In this document: positions 26,327 through 35,103 of the stretch, in pieces
Position numbering within the stretch: the first letter of the stretch is position 1
Layout of the letters: every line of letters begins with the position of its first letter
DNA from: Pseudomonas alliivorans
GTDB taxonomy: Bacteria > Pseudomonadota > Gammaproteobacteria > Pseudomonadales > Pseudomonadaceae
Direction: 5' to 3'
Assembly: GCF_017826695.1 (NCBI RefSeq)
Contig: NZ_JAFFZW010000003.1
Span: forward strand, 496,001-560,000
Length of the DNA: 64,000 nucleotides
Position numbers and translations under genes: made by a program
The notes under the pieces: model-generated
Database searches by the model: none
Seen by the model: only the letters and a program-made list of their open reading frames with translations
Told to the model about the DNA's origin: nothing

Positions 26327-27301
26327 TCAAAACAGTTTCAACGGCTCCTCGTTCAATGCCGACATCTGCTCGCGCAGGGCCAGAATGTGGTCGCCCCAAT
26401 AACGCTCGGTGCCGAACCAGGGGAAGCTGTGCGGGAACGCCGGGTCATCCCAGCGACGCGCGAGCCAGGCGCTGTAGTGCATCAGACGCAGTGCGCGCAA
26501 CGGCTCGATCAGGGCCAGTTCGCGCGGATCGAAATCGTGGAATTCGTTGTAGCCGTCCATCAACTCGGACAATTGGCCGAGACGCTCCTGGCGGTCACCG
26601 GCCAGCATCATCCAGACGTCCTGCACCGCAGGTCCCATGCGACAGTCGTCCAGGTCAACGATGTGGAACACCTCGTCGCGGCACATCATGTTGCCGGGGT
26701 GGCAGTCGCCGTGCATGCGGATGTTGGTGTGCGGCGTTGCGGCGTAAACGTCCTCGACCCGCTTGAGTAGATCGCGCGCCACGGACTCGTAGGCGGGCAA
26801 GAGGCTGCGCGGAATGCAGTCGTTTTCCAGCAGGTAGTTGACCGAGTCATTGCCGAAATTCTTTACGCCCAGCGCTTCGCGGTGCGCGAACGGTTTGGTT
26901 GCACCGACGGCGTGGATACGGCCCAGTAACTGACCCAGGCGGTACAACTGGTCGAGATTGCCCGGCTCGGGCGCGCGCCCGCCACGACGTGGAAACAGGG
27001 TGAAGCGAAAGCCTGCGTGCTCGAACAGGGTTTCACCGTTGTGCACCATGGGAGCGACCACCGGCACTTCGACTGCGGTGAGCTCCTGCGTAAAACTGTG
27101 TTCTTCGAGGATCGCCTCGTTGGTCCAGCGTTGCGGGCGGTAGAACTTGGCGATCAGCGGCTGGCCGTCTTCGATACCGACCTGATACACCCGGTTTTCA
27201 TAACTGTTGAGCGCCAGGATGCGCGCATCACTGAGGAAACCAATGCTTTCGACGGCATCGAGGACGAGGTCGGGAGTAAGTGTTGCGAACGGATGAGCCA
27301 T
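26327..27301 (-). CDS. srkA: Stress-response serine/threonine kinase SrkA (RdoA/YihE)
   Basis: 324 aa from the ATG at 27301 with an AGGAG box; the frame reaches back to 27382 without support. It has the APH/choline-kinase fold: the start region FATLTPDLVLDAVESIGF, the lysine in LIAKFYRPQRW, catalytic loop MHGDCHPGNMM (His, Asp, Asn) and HIVDLDDCRMGP (metal-binding Asp). The E. coli homologue protects against MazEF-type and oxidative stress death. Monocistronic between the REP element and the LacI control region. Confidence 0.88.
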   Translation of the reverse strand: MAHPFATLTPDLVLDAVESIGFLSDARILALNSYENRVYQVGIEDGQPLIAKFYRPQRWTNEAILEEHSFTQELTAVEVPVVAPMVHNGETLFEHAGFRFTLFPRRGGRAPEPGNLDQLYRLGQLLGRIHAVGATKPFAHREALGVKNFGNDSVNYLLENDCIPRSLLPAYESVARDLLKRVEDVYAATPHTNIRMHGDCHPGNMMCRDEVFHIVDLDDCRMGPAVQDVWMMLAGDRQERLGQLSELMDGYNEFHDFDPRELALIEPLRALRLMHYSAWLARRWDDPAFPHSFPWFGTERYWGDHILALREQMSALNEEPLKLF

Positions 27302-27470
27302 GACTACTCCTGCGCGCAGCAGGTTGCCGCGTCGGACCGCTGATGTTAACGCAGACCGGTCCCTGTTCGTCAAAGCCCTCACTGTTTATCTGCGCAAGCG
27401 TTCGATTGTCACCAAACGTTCATCGTCCGTTCTCTGTTCAGCCATCTTGACTCACTAGAGTCGCCGCCAA

Positions 27471-27484
27471 TGAGATCGATCTCA
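27471..27484. promoter_or_regulatory. Perfect palindrome, probable operator of the LacI-type regulator
   Basis: TGAGATCGATCTCA is a perfect 14-bp palindrome with a central CG step, the normal form of LacI-family operators, 13 bp before the regulator's start. A TTGACT hexamer at 27447-27452 lies about 18 bp upstream, so the palindrome would cover the -10 region. Confidence 0.65.
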
Positions 27485-27497
27485 ACAAGGGGCGACA

Positions 27498-28517
27498 ATG
27501 ACGGATCTGAAAGCGGTTGCACGGCTGGCCGGGGTTTCCCGGGCCACGGCTGCCCGGGCCTTTGCAACGCCCGATGTGGTGCGCGCCGACACTCGCGAGA
27601 AAATATTCGTCGCCGCACGCGAACTGGGCTTCCGGCCGAACCGGCTGGGCCGTCAGTTGCGCCTGCAGACCACCAACCTGATCGGCGTGGTCGTTCCCAA
27701 TCTTCATAACCCGGTCTTCGCCGAACAGTTTCAGGCGATGGAAAGCGCCGCCCGTCGTCGCGGTTACAACCTGTTGCTGGTTACCACCGATTACGCCAGT
27801 GAGCGCGAGAGCGAGGTGGTGGAAGAACTTCTGCGCCAGCGGGTCGACGGATTGGTGCTGACGGTGACCGACGCCGAGCACAACCAGGTCCTGCAAAGCC
27901 TGATCAATGAAGACACGCCGTTCGTGCTCGCCTATCACCAGACCAGCAACCCGGATTACAGCGCGGTGTCGGTGGATAACCGCGCAGGTATGGCCTTGGC
28001 CACACGCCATCTGATCGAACTCGGGCACTCGCGTATCGCCATGGTGGCAGGCCCGGCCATGCAGTCCGACCGTGCGCGTCTGCGTTATGCAGGTTATGGC
28101 GAAGCGATGCTCGCGCATGGGCTTCAACAACTGCCTGTCATTGAAATGCCGGCTCACACTCGGGCTGACTTCGCCGCAATCGAACCGCTACTAAGCGGTA
28201 CGGACGCGCCGACAGCGCTGGTCTGTTCCAACGACCTGCTGGCCATCAGCCTGATTGCCGAGTTGCGGCGCAACGGGCTGGAGGTTCCCGGCCGCGTGTC
28301 GGTGATGGGCTTCGATGGCATTGCCCTGGGCACGCAGATGCACCCGACCTTGTGCACTGTCGTTCAGCCCATCGGCGAGCTGGCGCACACCCTTATTGAT
28401 CAGTTACTGGCGCAGATCGCCGGATCTGCACCGATTTCCCATTGCCTGCCGTGCCATATCCGGCCCGGCGAAAGTACCCAGTCCTATCAGGAGACGTTTC
28501 ATGCTCAGCTTCAGTAA
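27498..28517 (+). CDS. LacI-family transcriptional regulator of the adjacent ABC importer
   Basis: 339 aa; ATG with AAGGGG box. The N-terminal helix-turn-helix (TDLKAVARLAGVSRATAARAF) and hinge (RLGRQLRLQTTNLIGVVVPN) are typical, followed by a periplasmic-binding-protein-like sensor (about 60-330; LVCSNDLLAISLIAELRRNGLEVPGRVSVMGFDG). Its end overlaps the start of the solute-binding protein gene by 17 bp, so it heads an operon LacI-SBP-permease-permease-ATPase-phosphodiesterase and probably represses it from the palindrome at 27471 until an imported inducer binds. Confidence 0.9.
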   Translation: MTDLKAVARLAGVSRATAARAFATPDVVRADTREKIFVAARELGFRPNRLGRQLRLQTTNLIGVVVPNLHNPVFAEQFQAMESAARRRGYNLLLVTTDYASERESEVVEELLRQRVDGLVLTVTDAEHNQVLQSLINEDTPFVLAYHQTSNPDYSAVSVDNRAGMALATRHLIELGHSRIAMVAGPAMQSDRARLRYAGYGEAMLAHGLQQLPVIEMPAHTRADFAAIEPLLSGTDAPTALVCSNDLLAISLIAELRRNGLEVPGRVSVMGFDGIALGTQMHPTLCTVVQPIGELAHTLIDQLLAQIAGSAPISHCLPCHIRPGESTQSYQETFHAQLQ

Positions 28518-29502
28518 AACCCTCGCGGCACTGTTGTTGTGTGGCGCGGCCAGCCTCGCTCAGGCCGCCGAAACCGCGATTTGCTACAACTGCCCGCCCG
28601 AGTGGGCGGACTGGGGTTCGCAGCTCAAGGCCATTGCCGACAGCACCGGCGTGCAGGTGCCGCTCGACAACAAGAACTCCGGGCAGGCGCTGGCGCAGAT
28701 TGTCGCCGAACAGGCTGCACCGGTTGCCGACGTGGTGTATTACGGCGTGACCTTCGGCCTGCAGGCGCAGAAGGCCGGCGTGGTCGATACCTACAAGCCC
28801 AAGCATTGGGATGACATTCCCGCCGGCCTGAAAGACCCGGCGGGTCACTGGTTCGCCATTCATTCCGGCACGTTGGGCATCATGGTCAACGTCGATGCGC
28901 TGGGCGGTCTGCCCGTGCCGCAGAGCTGGGCTGACCTGCTCAAGCCTGAGTACAAGGGCATGGTCGGCTACCTTGATCCTTCCAGCGCATTCGTAGGTTA
29001 CGTCTCCGCTGTGGCGATCAACCAGGCGATGGGCGGCACGCTGGACAACTTCGCGCCAGCCATCGACTACTTCCAGAAACTGGCGAAAAACTCGCCCATC
29101 GTGCCCAAGCAAACGGCCTATGCCCGCGTGCTGTCCGGTGAGCTGCCGATCCTGGTCGACTACGACTTCAACGCCTATCGCGCTCGCTACAAGGACAAGG
29201 CCAACGTCGCGTTCGTGATTCCCAAAGAAGGCACCATCGGCGTGCCTTATGTGATGAGTCTGGTGGCAGGGGCGCCGCATCGCGCCAACGCCGAGAAGGT
29301 GCTGGATTTCGTGCTTTCCGACGAAGGTCAGGCGCTGTGGGCCAAGGCATATCTGCGTCCAGTGCGTTCGACCATGCCTGCCGATGTGGCCGCGCAGTTT
29401 CTGCCGGACAGCGACTATGCCCGCGCCGGCGTGGTGGATTACCAGCACATGGCGGCGGTGCAGGAAGCCTTTGCGGCTCGCTACCTGCGTGAGGTGAAGT
29501 AA
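28501..29502 (+). CDS. ABC transporter periplasmic solute-binding protein
   Basis: 333 aa from the ATG at 28501, inside the end of the regulator gene. Signal peptide 1-22 (MLSFSKTLAALLLCGAASLA, then QA|AE). The mature protein is of the type 2 periplasmic-binding fold used by iron(III), putrescine and 2-aminoethylphosphonate systems (DVVYYGVTFGLQAQKAGVVD, VGYLDPSSAFVGYVSAVAIN, LPILVDYDFNAYRARY, YLRPVRSTMP). No residues tell the ligand with certainty. Because the operon ends with a phosphodiesterase, a phosphodiester or phosphonate is the favoured ligand (inference). Confidence 0.85.
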   Translation: MLSFSKTLAALLLCGAASLAQAAETAICYNCPPEWADWGSQLKAIADSTGVQVPLDNKNSGQALAQIVAEQAAPVADVVYYGVTFGLQAQKAGVVDTYKPKHWDDIPAGLKDPAGHWFAIHSGTLGIMVNVDALGGLPVPQSWADLLKPEYKGMVGYLDPSSAFVGYVSAVAINQAMGGTLDNFAPAIDYFQKLAKNSPIVPKQTAYARVLSGELPILVDYDFNAYRARYKDKANVAFVIPKEGTIGVPYVMSLVAGAPHRANAEKVLDFVLSDEGQALWAKAYLRPVRSTMPADVAAQFLPDSDYARAGVVDYQHMAAVQEAFAARYLREVK

Positions 29503-30371
29503 TGTCTGCCTCGCTGGGAGACGTCATTGTTGTGCGCTCGAGCGGATTGTCCAGGCTGCGCCTTCGCCCGACCGCTGCCGTGGCGCTTGCCCCGGCGATG
29601 GCGGTGCTGGTTGCGTTCTGGCTGCTGCCGCTGACGCACCTGATCGTGCTCGGTGCGCAGGGCAACGACGTGGATGGCAGCGGTTACTGGCAGGTGCTGA
29701 GCAGCGCGCAATACATGGGCAGTCTGGCGCAGACCTGTGTGCTGGCTGCCGTGGTGACACTGGCAGCCTTGCTGGTCGGCGGGACAAGCGGGGTTTTTCT
29801 TGCCCGCAATCAGTTCTTCGGACGTTCGGCGCTGGTCGCGCTGCTGACCTTTCCCCTGGCGTTTCCTGGCGTGGTGGTGGGTTTTCTGGTGATCCTGCTG
29901 GCGGGTCGGCAAGGCATCTTCGCTGCGCTCGGCCTGGAGCTGGCGGGTGAGCGGTGGATCTTTGCCTATTCGCTGACCGGCCTGTTCATCGGCTATCTGT
30001 ACTTCTCGATTCCGCGCGTGATCCTCACGGTGATGGCGGCCTGCGAAAGCCTGGACCGAAGTCTTGAGGACGCTGCGCATTCGCTGGGTGCAGGGCACTG
30101 GCGCGTAGTGTGCGATGTGATCGTGCCGGGCCTGATGCCTGCGCTGGTGTCCTGCGGCGCGATCTGCTTTGCCACTTCGATGGGCGCATTCGGTACGGCG
30201 TTCACGCTGGGCACGCGCCTGAATGTCACGCCGGTAGCGATCTACAACGTGTTCACCAACTACGCCAACTTCACGGTCGCCGCTGCGTTGTCGGTGATCC
30301 TTGGTCTGGTGACCTGGGCGGCGCTGTTGCTGGCACGTCGTCTGGTCAAAAACTCGGGGATCGCCCTGTGA
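29502..30371 (+). CDS. ABC transporter permease (first)
   Basis: 289 aa, start overlapping the previous stop (TAATG). Six hydrophobic helices; the inner-membrane component motif EAA is seen as CESLDRSLEDAAHSLGAGHW followed by the VIVPGLMPALVSC segment. It pairs with the next permease to form the heterodimeric channel of the importer. Confidence 0.88.
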   Translation: MSASLGDVIVVRSSGLSRLRLRPTAAVALAPAMAVLVAFWLLPLTHLIVLGAQGNDVDGSGYWQVLSSAQYMGSLAQTCVLAAVVTLAALLVGGTSGVFLARNQFFGRSALVALLTFPLAFPGVVVGFLVILLAGRQGIFAALGLELAGERWIFAYSLTGLFIGYLYFSIPRVILTVMAACESLDRSLEDAAHSLGAGHWRVVCDVIVPGLMPALVSCGAICFATSMGAFGTAFTLGTRLNVTPVAIYNVFTNYANFTVAAALSVILGLVTWAALLLARRLVKNSGIAL

Positions 30372-31162
30372 AACGTTCTCCCCTGTTTGCCGCGCAGTTG
30401 CTGTTCACCCTGTTGGTCTGTGCGTTCATGCTGGTGCCAGTGGTGCTCTCGCTGCTGGCCGGTCTGACGCGCAACTACTTTCAAGGTCTGTCGAGCGGCC
30501 TGACTTTCGACTGGCTGGTGCAAGTCTGGCAGGCCTATTCACCGACGGTCTGGCTGTCGCTGCAACTGGCCGTGGCTTGTGCAGTGTGCGTCTGCCTGAT
30601 CGGCGTGCCGGCCGCTTATGCGTTGGTGCGCATGAATAATCGGTTCAGCCGCGCCTTCGAAGAACTGATGGTTTTGCCGGTTGCCATGCCGGGGCTGGCC
30701 AGTGCCCTGGCGTTGCTGCTGACCTATGGGCAGTTCGGCCGCTTTCGCAGCAGTTGGCTGTTCATTCTGGTCGGCCATGTCCTCTTCACCCTGCCGTTTC
30801 TGGTGCGTCCGGTGATGGCCGTGATGCAGCGCCAGCAATTGCCGATGCTGGAAGAGGCTGCGGCAAGCCTGGGCGCCGGGCCGATCAAGCGATTTTTCAG
30901 CGTGGTGGTGCCCAACTGCCGCGCCGGAATTCTGGCCGGGGTGTTGATGGTCGTGACCTTGTCGCTGGGTGAATTCAACCTGACCTGGATGCTGCACACA
31001 CCCATGACCAAAACCCTGCCGGTCGGTCTGGCCGACAGTTATGCGTCGGCGCGGCTGGAAGTGGCCAGCGCCTACACCCTTCTTTTTCTTCTGCTGATTG
31101 TGCCGCTGCTGATTGCGTTGCAGGCCATCAGCGCCCGTCTTGCCCGAGGAGACAGCCGATGA
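30368..31162 (+). CDS. ABC transporter permease (second)
   Basis: 264 aa from a GTG at 30368 that overlaps the stop of the first permease. Six helices; EAA loop PMLEEAAASLGAGPIKRFFS followed by VVVPNCRAGILAGVL. The strict overlaps on both sides indicate coupled translation of the transporter genes. Confidence 0.88.
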   Translation: MKRSPLFAAQLLFTLLVCAFMLVPVVLSLLAGLTRNYFQGLSSGLTFDWLVQVWQAYSPTVWLSLQLAVACAVCVCLIGVPAAYALVRMNNRFSRAFEELMVLPVAMPGLASALALLLTYGQFGRFRSSWLFILVGHVLFTLPFLVRPVMAVMQRQQLPMLEEAAASLGAGPIKRFFSVVVPNCRAGILAGVLMVVTLSLGEFNLTWMLHTPMTKTLPVGLADSYASARLEVASAYTLLFLLLIVPLLIALQAISARLARGDSR

Positions 31163-32190
31163 GCGGCACGACTATTCGCCTGAAGAACTGCCGCAAGGCA
31201 TTCGCCGACGGCACCGTTGCTGTACAGGATCTGCACCTGACGATTGAACCCGGCGAAACGCTGGCGATTCTCGGTCCGTCCGGCTGCGGCAAAACCACGA
31301 CGTTGCGGCTGATCGCCGGGCTTGAGCGTCCGGATGTCGGTCAGGTGCTGTTCGACGATCAGGACGTGACGCGCTTGCCCATCGAACGGCGCGATGTCGG
31401 CATGGTGTTCCAGAACTACGCACTGTTCCCGAACCTTGATGTGGCGGGAAACATTGTTTACGGCCTGAAGATTCGAGGCCTGTCCCAGGCCGAGCGTAAT
31501 AAGCGCCGCGATGAGTTGCTTGAACTGGTCGGCCTGACCGATCACGGCAAGCGGCGCATTCATGAGCTGTCCGGCGGGCAACGTCAGCGCGTTGCCCTGG
31601 CGCGTGCGCTGGCACCGCGTCCCAGGGTGTTGCTGCTCGATGAGCCGCTGGCTGCGCTGGATGCACAACTGCGCGAGCGCCTGCGCAGTGAGCTGGATCA
31701 ATTGCTGCGCGGGCTCGGCATCACCTCGGTGTTCGTGACCCACGACCAGGGCGAAGCGATGGCCTTGGGTGACCGGATTCTGGTCATGGACAAAGGCTGT
31801 GTTTCGCAACTGGCCACACCCAGGGAAATCTATCAGCAGCCCGCCAACGCGTTCGTGGCCGGGTTTGTCGGCAATCTCAATGCGTTCAGCGTGCTCGGGC
31901 GTACCGAGTCGGGGCTGAAGGTCAGTGGTGGTGAGCTGCCCTGGTCGGGTGTTGATCTGCCCGGCACAGTGTATTGCCGTCCCGAGCACCTGCGCCTGAC
32001 GTCCGGAGGCGGGCAGTTACAGGGCCGGCTGGTCGGTCAGTTCTTTCAGGGCGCGCAGAGTCGGCTGTTGGTGGATGTTGGCGGCGCTCAGCCTTTGCTG
32101 GTCGACAGCCCTGACAACCTGATCCATGCAGCAGGCGCGCATCTTGGCCTGAGCGTCGACCCGCAAGTGCTGTTCACCCTGCATTCGTAA
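31159..32190 (+). CDS. ABC transporter ATP-binding protein
   Basis: 343 aa, start overlapping the permease stop. Walker A GPSGCGKTTT, Q-loop MVFQNYALFP, signature LSGGQRQRVALARAL, Walker B RVLLLDEP and switch VFVTHDQGEAMAL are all intact. The C-terminal part (about 235-343) is a TOBE-type regulatory domain, as in the PotA/FbpC/PhnT group. It energises the importer. Confidence 0.93.
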   Translation: MSGTTIRLKNCRKAFADGTVAVQDLHLTIEPGETLAILGPSGCGKTTTLRLIAGLERPDVGQVLFDDQDVTRLPIERRDVGMVFQNYALFPNLDVAGNIVYGLKIRGLSQAERNKRRDELLELVGLTDHGKRRIHELSGGQRQRVALARALAPRPRVLLLDEPLAALDAQLRERLRSELDQLLRGLGITSVFVTHDQGEAMALGDRILVMDKGCVSQLATPREIYQQPANAFVAGFVGNLNAFSVLGRTESGLKVSGGELPWSGVDLPGTVYCRPEHLRLTSGGGQLQGRLVGQFFQGAQSRLLVDVGGAQPLLVDSPDNLIHAAGAHLGLSVDPQVLFTLHS

Positions 32191-32215
32191 GCCGTTTTTC
32201 TGTCGAGAATTTATT

Positions 32216-33049
32216 TTGAATCGTCCGTTTCTTATTGCCCAGATCAGCGACCTGCACCTCAAGGCCGATGGTCGACTCACTTACGGTGTCGTTGACACAC
32301 TGAGCGCCTTGCGCCGCGCTGTCGAACACATCAACGCCCGCAAACAACGGCCCGATATTGTGGTGGTCAGCGGCGACCTGGTGGACTTCGGTCGTGCAGA
32401 TGAATACGCAGTGCTCAAGCCGGAGCTGGATCGCCTGCAGATGCCGTTCTATCTGGTGCCCGGCAATCACGACGACCGCGAGCATTTGCTGGCTGCGTTT
32501 GCCGATCACGTTTACCTGCCACTGTCGGCAGACAGCCCGCTGGACTGGGTGGTCGAGCAACATCCGGTGCGTCTGATCGGCCTGGATTCGACCATCCCCG
32601 GCGAGCATGGCGGACAACTGGATTATTGCCAGCTTGACTGGCTGAACGCTCAACTGTCGCGTCGGCCTGATGTGCCCACGGTGATCATCCTGCATCACCC
32701 GCCGTTCATGTCCGGCATTGGCCACATGGATCACAAGCCGTTCGGTAACGCGATGGAGCTGGAGCGGGTCATCGCCAGGCATCCGCAGGTGGAGCGTCTG
32801 TTGTGCGGGCATTTGCACCGGCCGATGCAGCGTCGTTTCGGTGGCACCCTGACGTGCGTCTGCCCCGGTACTTCACACCAGATCGTACTTGATCTGGACG
32901 AAGCGGCGCCTGCGCATTTCAATCTGGAGCCTGCGGGTTACCTGCTGCACCGCTGGCATCCTCAGGAAGGGCTGGTCAGTCACAACGCAGTGTTCGGGGG
33001 GTATGAAGGACCGTATCCGTTTTATGACGTGAACGGGTTGATTGACTGA
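32216..33049 (+). CDS. GpdQ-like metallophosphodiesterase at the end of the ABC operon
   Basis: 277 aa from a TTG at 32216. No signal peptide, so cytosolic. All metal ligands of the class III phosphodiesterase fold are visible: QISDLHL, VVSGDLVDFG, PGNHDDRE, ILHHPPF and CGHLHRPM. Along its length it resembles the glycerophosphodiesterase GpdQ and the Rv0805/CpdA group. Lying 25 bp after the ATPase gene on the same strand, it probably cleaves an imported phosphodiester such as glycerophosphocholine-type compounds; cyclic-AMP cleavage is an alternative. Confidence 0.83.
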   Translation: MNRPFLIAQISDLHLKADGRLTYGVVDTLSALRRAVEHINARKQRPDIVVVSGDLVDFGRADEYAVLKPELDRLQMPFYLVPGNHDDREHLLAAFADHVYLPLSADSPLDWVVEQHPVRLIGLDSTIPGEHGGQLDYCQLDWLNAQLSRRPDVPTVIILHHPPFMSGIGHMDHKPFGNAMELERVIARHPQVERLLCGHLHRPMQRRFGGTLTCVCPGTSHQIVLDLDEAAPAHFNLEPAGYLLHRWHPQEGLVSHNAVFGGYEGPYPFYDVNGLID

Positions 33050-33082
33050 AGTTGGCCATCTCTGATGTTGATCGTGCCAAAG

Positions 33083-33108
33083 CGTTCCCACGCAGGAGCA
33101 TGGGAACG
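33083..33108. repeat. CGTTCCCA...TGGGAACG inverted repeat
   Basis: 8-bp arms with a 10-base centre between the convergent phosphodiesterase and PhoX-like genes. Same class as 48049-48075 and the decayed 18389-18411. It may serve as a bidirectional terminator. Confidence 0.6.
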
Positions 33109-33121
33109 ATCCTTGTCTGCA

Positions 33122-35026
33122 TCAGGCGCCGATGATGCCGCCGTCCTGACGTGTGATCACCATCACCGATGAGCGCGGCTTGCCGTTGGGCAAGTGCTCG
33201 GGGAAGGTGGAGCCGCCGTTCTCGCCTGGGTGCTGAACGCCGATGAACAGGGTGCGGTAGTCCGGCGCAAAGCTGATGCCGGTGATTTCGCAGCCGACCG
33301 GACCGACCAGGAAGCGACGGATTTCACCGCTGGCAGGGTCGGCGCAGAGCATCTGGTTGTTGCCCATGCCGGCGAAGTCGCCTTTGTTGCTGGAGTCGCC
33401 ATCGGTCTGGATCCACAGGCGGCCGTCGGCGTCGAAGCTCAGCCCGTCCGGGCTGTTGAACATGTTCTGCGGGTTGATGTTGCTGGAGCCACCCTGCGGC
33501 GTACCCGGATGCACGGTCGGGTTGCCTGCGACCACGAACAGATCCCACTCGAACGTCAAGGATGAAGCGTTATCCTTTGTTTCGCGCCAGCGCAGGATCT
33601 GTCCGTACTGGTTCTTGGCGCGCGGGTTCGGACCGCCGACCGGCTGACCATCCTCGCCGCGTTTGGCGTTGTTGGTCAGGGTGCAATAGACCTGGCCATC
33701 CTTGGGACTGACCACGATCCATTCAGGGCGGTCCATGCGCGTGGCTTTCACGACGCTGGCGGCCAGGCGCGCGTGGATCAGCACTTCAGCCTGATTATTG
33801 AAACCATTGGTTGCGTCGAGCCCGTTCTTGCCGTGGGTCAGTTCGATCCACTGGCCCTTGCCTTTCGGACGGTCCGGGTTGTTGTCGCCACCGTCGAACT
33901 GCGCCACGTACAGCGTGCCGTGGTCCAGCATGTTGCGGTTGTTCTTCGGATTGATGCGATCGATCCTGTTGCGGCTGACGAACTTGTAGATGAACTCTCC
34001 GCGTTCGTCATCGCCCATGTACACCACGGCGCGACCGCTCTTGGTCAGGGTAAAGGCGGCGTTCTCGTGCTTGAAGCGACCCAGCGCGGTGCGTTTGACC
34101 GGCATGGAGTCGGGCTCGAACGGATCGATCTCGACCACCCAGCCGTGACGGTTGATCTCGTTGGGGTTTTTGGCGACGTCGAAGCGTGGGTTGTACAGGT
34201 GCCAGTTGTTATCCCGGCTGGCAGCTGTCACGCCATATCGCTTCATACCTGCATCGAAGACCTGATCAGGATTGGTGCTGCCGAAGCAGTCGGTGAAGTT
34301 TTCTTCGCAGGTCAGGTAAGTGCCCCACGGCGTCTTGCCGTTGGCGCAATTCTGGAAGGTGCCCAGCACGCGGGTACCGGTTCTGTCGGCTTCGGTCTTG
34401 AGCCAGTCATGGCCGGCGGCAGGACCGCTCATTTTGATCGGCGTGTTGCCATGAATGCGACGGTTGTAGCGCGAGTCCTGCACGAACTGCCATTTGCCGT
34501 TCTTCTGCTGGACTTCGATCACTGAAACGCCTTCGGCGGCCAGGGCCTTGCGCACGTCTTCGGCCGATTGCGGCGTCTGGCCGTGATCGAAGAGGTAGCG
34601 GTAGTTGGTGTATTCGTTGTTGATTGCCATCAGCGCGCGATCCTTGCGCCCGCGCATCGGGAACAGGCTCATGCCATCGTTGTTATCGCCGAACTGCACT
34701 TCCTGCGCTCGGGCGGAGCCTTTGCCGCTCGGGTCGAATGCCGGGCCGCCTGCCTGCAGCGGCTGGCCCCAGCTGATCAACACGGAGGAGGTGTAGCCCG
34801 CCGGCAGGCTGATGCTGTCGGCCGTAGCAGCGGGGATGCTTTCAAAACCCAGCAGTCTGCGGGAAGCCGTGCTGACGCCTTCGGCCAGTGCGCTACGGGT
34901 CAACAGGTTGCCGCCCAGAAACATCGCGGCGCCGCACAAGGCGCCCGCGCTGATAAAGCCCCGGCGGGTGAGACCGACCATGTTTTCCAGATCGGTGGAC
35001 TGATTTTCTTCTAATAGTTTCATCAT
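33122..35026 (-). CDS. Tat-exported PhoX-family (DUF839) phosphatase
   Basis: 634 aa from the ATG at 35026 (GGGAG box; a second ATG directly follows). The N-terminus carries a twin-arginine signal (LTRRGFISAGALCGAAMFLGG, with the pair near residue 22), so the folded protein is exported. The rest is a DUF839 beta-propeller: LPAGYTSSVLISWGQPL, DGMSLFPMRGR, YLTCEENFTDCFGS, WVVEIDPFEP, YMGDDERGEFIYKFVS, DGLSFDADGRLWIQTDGD. PhoX enzymes are calcium/iron phosphatases active on phosphomonoesters. No convincing Pho box was found upstream. It is convergent with the phosphodiesterase gene. Confidence 0.88.
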   Translation of the reverse strand: MMKLLEENQSTDLENMVGLTRRGFISAGALCGAAMFLGGNLLTRSALAEGVSTASRRLLGFESIPAATADSISLPAGYTSSVLISWGQPLQAGGPAFDPSGKGSARAQEVQFGDNNDGMSLFPMRGRKDRALMAINNEYTNYRYLFDHGQTPQSAEDVRKALAAEGVSVIEVQQKNGKWQFVQDSRYNRRIHGNTPIKMSGPAAGHDWLKTEADRTGTRVLGTFQNCANGKTPWGTYLTCEENFTDCFGSTNPDQVFDAGMKRYGVTAASRDNNWHLYNPRFDVAKNPNEINRHGWVVEIDPFEPDSMPVKRTALGRFKHENAAFTLTKSGRAVVYMGDDERGEFIYKFVSRNRIDRINPKNNRNMLDHGTLYVAQFDGGDNNPDRPKGKGQWIELTHGKNGLDATNGFNNQAEVLIHARLAASVVKATRMDRPEWIVVSPKDGQVYCTLTNNAKRGEDGQPVGGPNPRAKNQYGQILRWRETKDNASSLTFEWDLFVVAGNPTVHPGTPQGGSSNINPQNMFNSPDGLSFDADGRLWIQTDGDSSNKGDFAGMGNNQMLCADPASGEIRRFLVGPVGCEITGISFAPDYRTLFIGVQHPGENGGSTFPEHLPNGKPRSSVMVITRQDGGIIGA

Positions 35027-35103
35027 CACGGCTCCCACAAATGTGGTGGCTACCTTAAAGCGCGTGTATGACGGAATTGTGTCGTGACAATGGTGCCGAA
35101 TCG

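Noticed and set aside
35039..35103. Pho box upstream of the PhoX-like gene.
   Set aside because: TGTCAC and CGTCAT are present but 16 bases apart instead of the 11-base Pho-box spacing.
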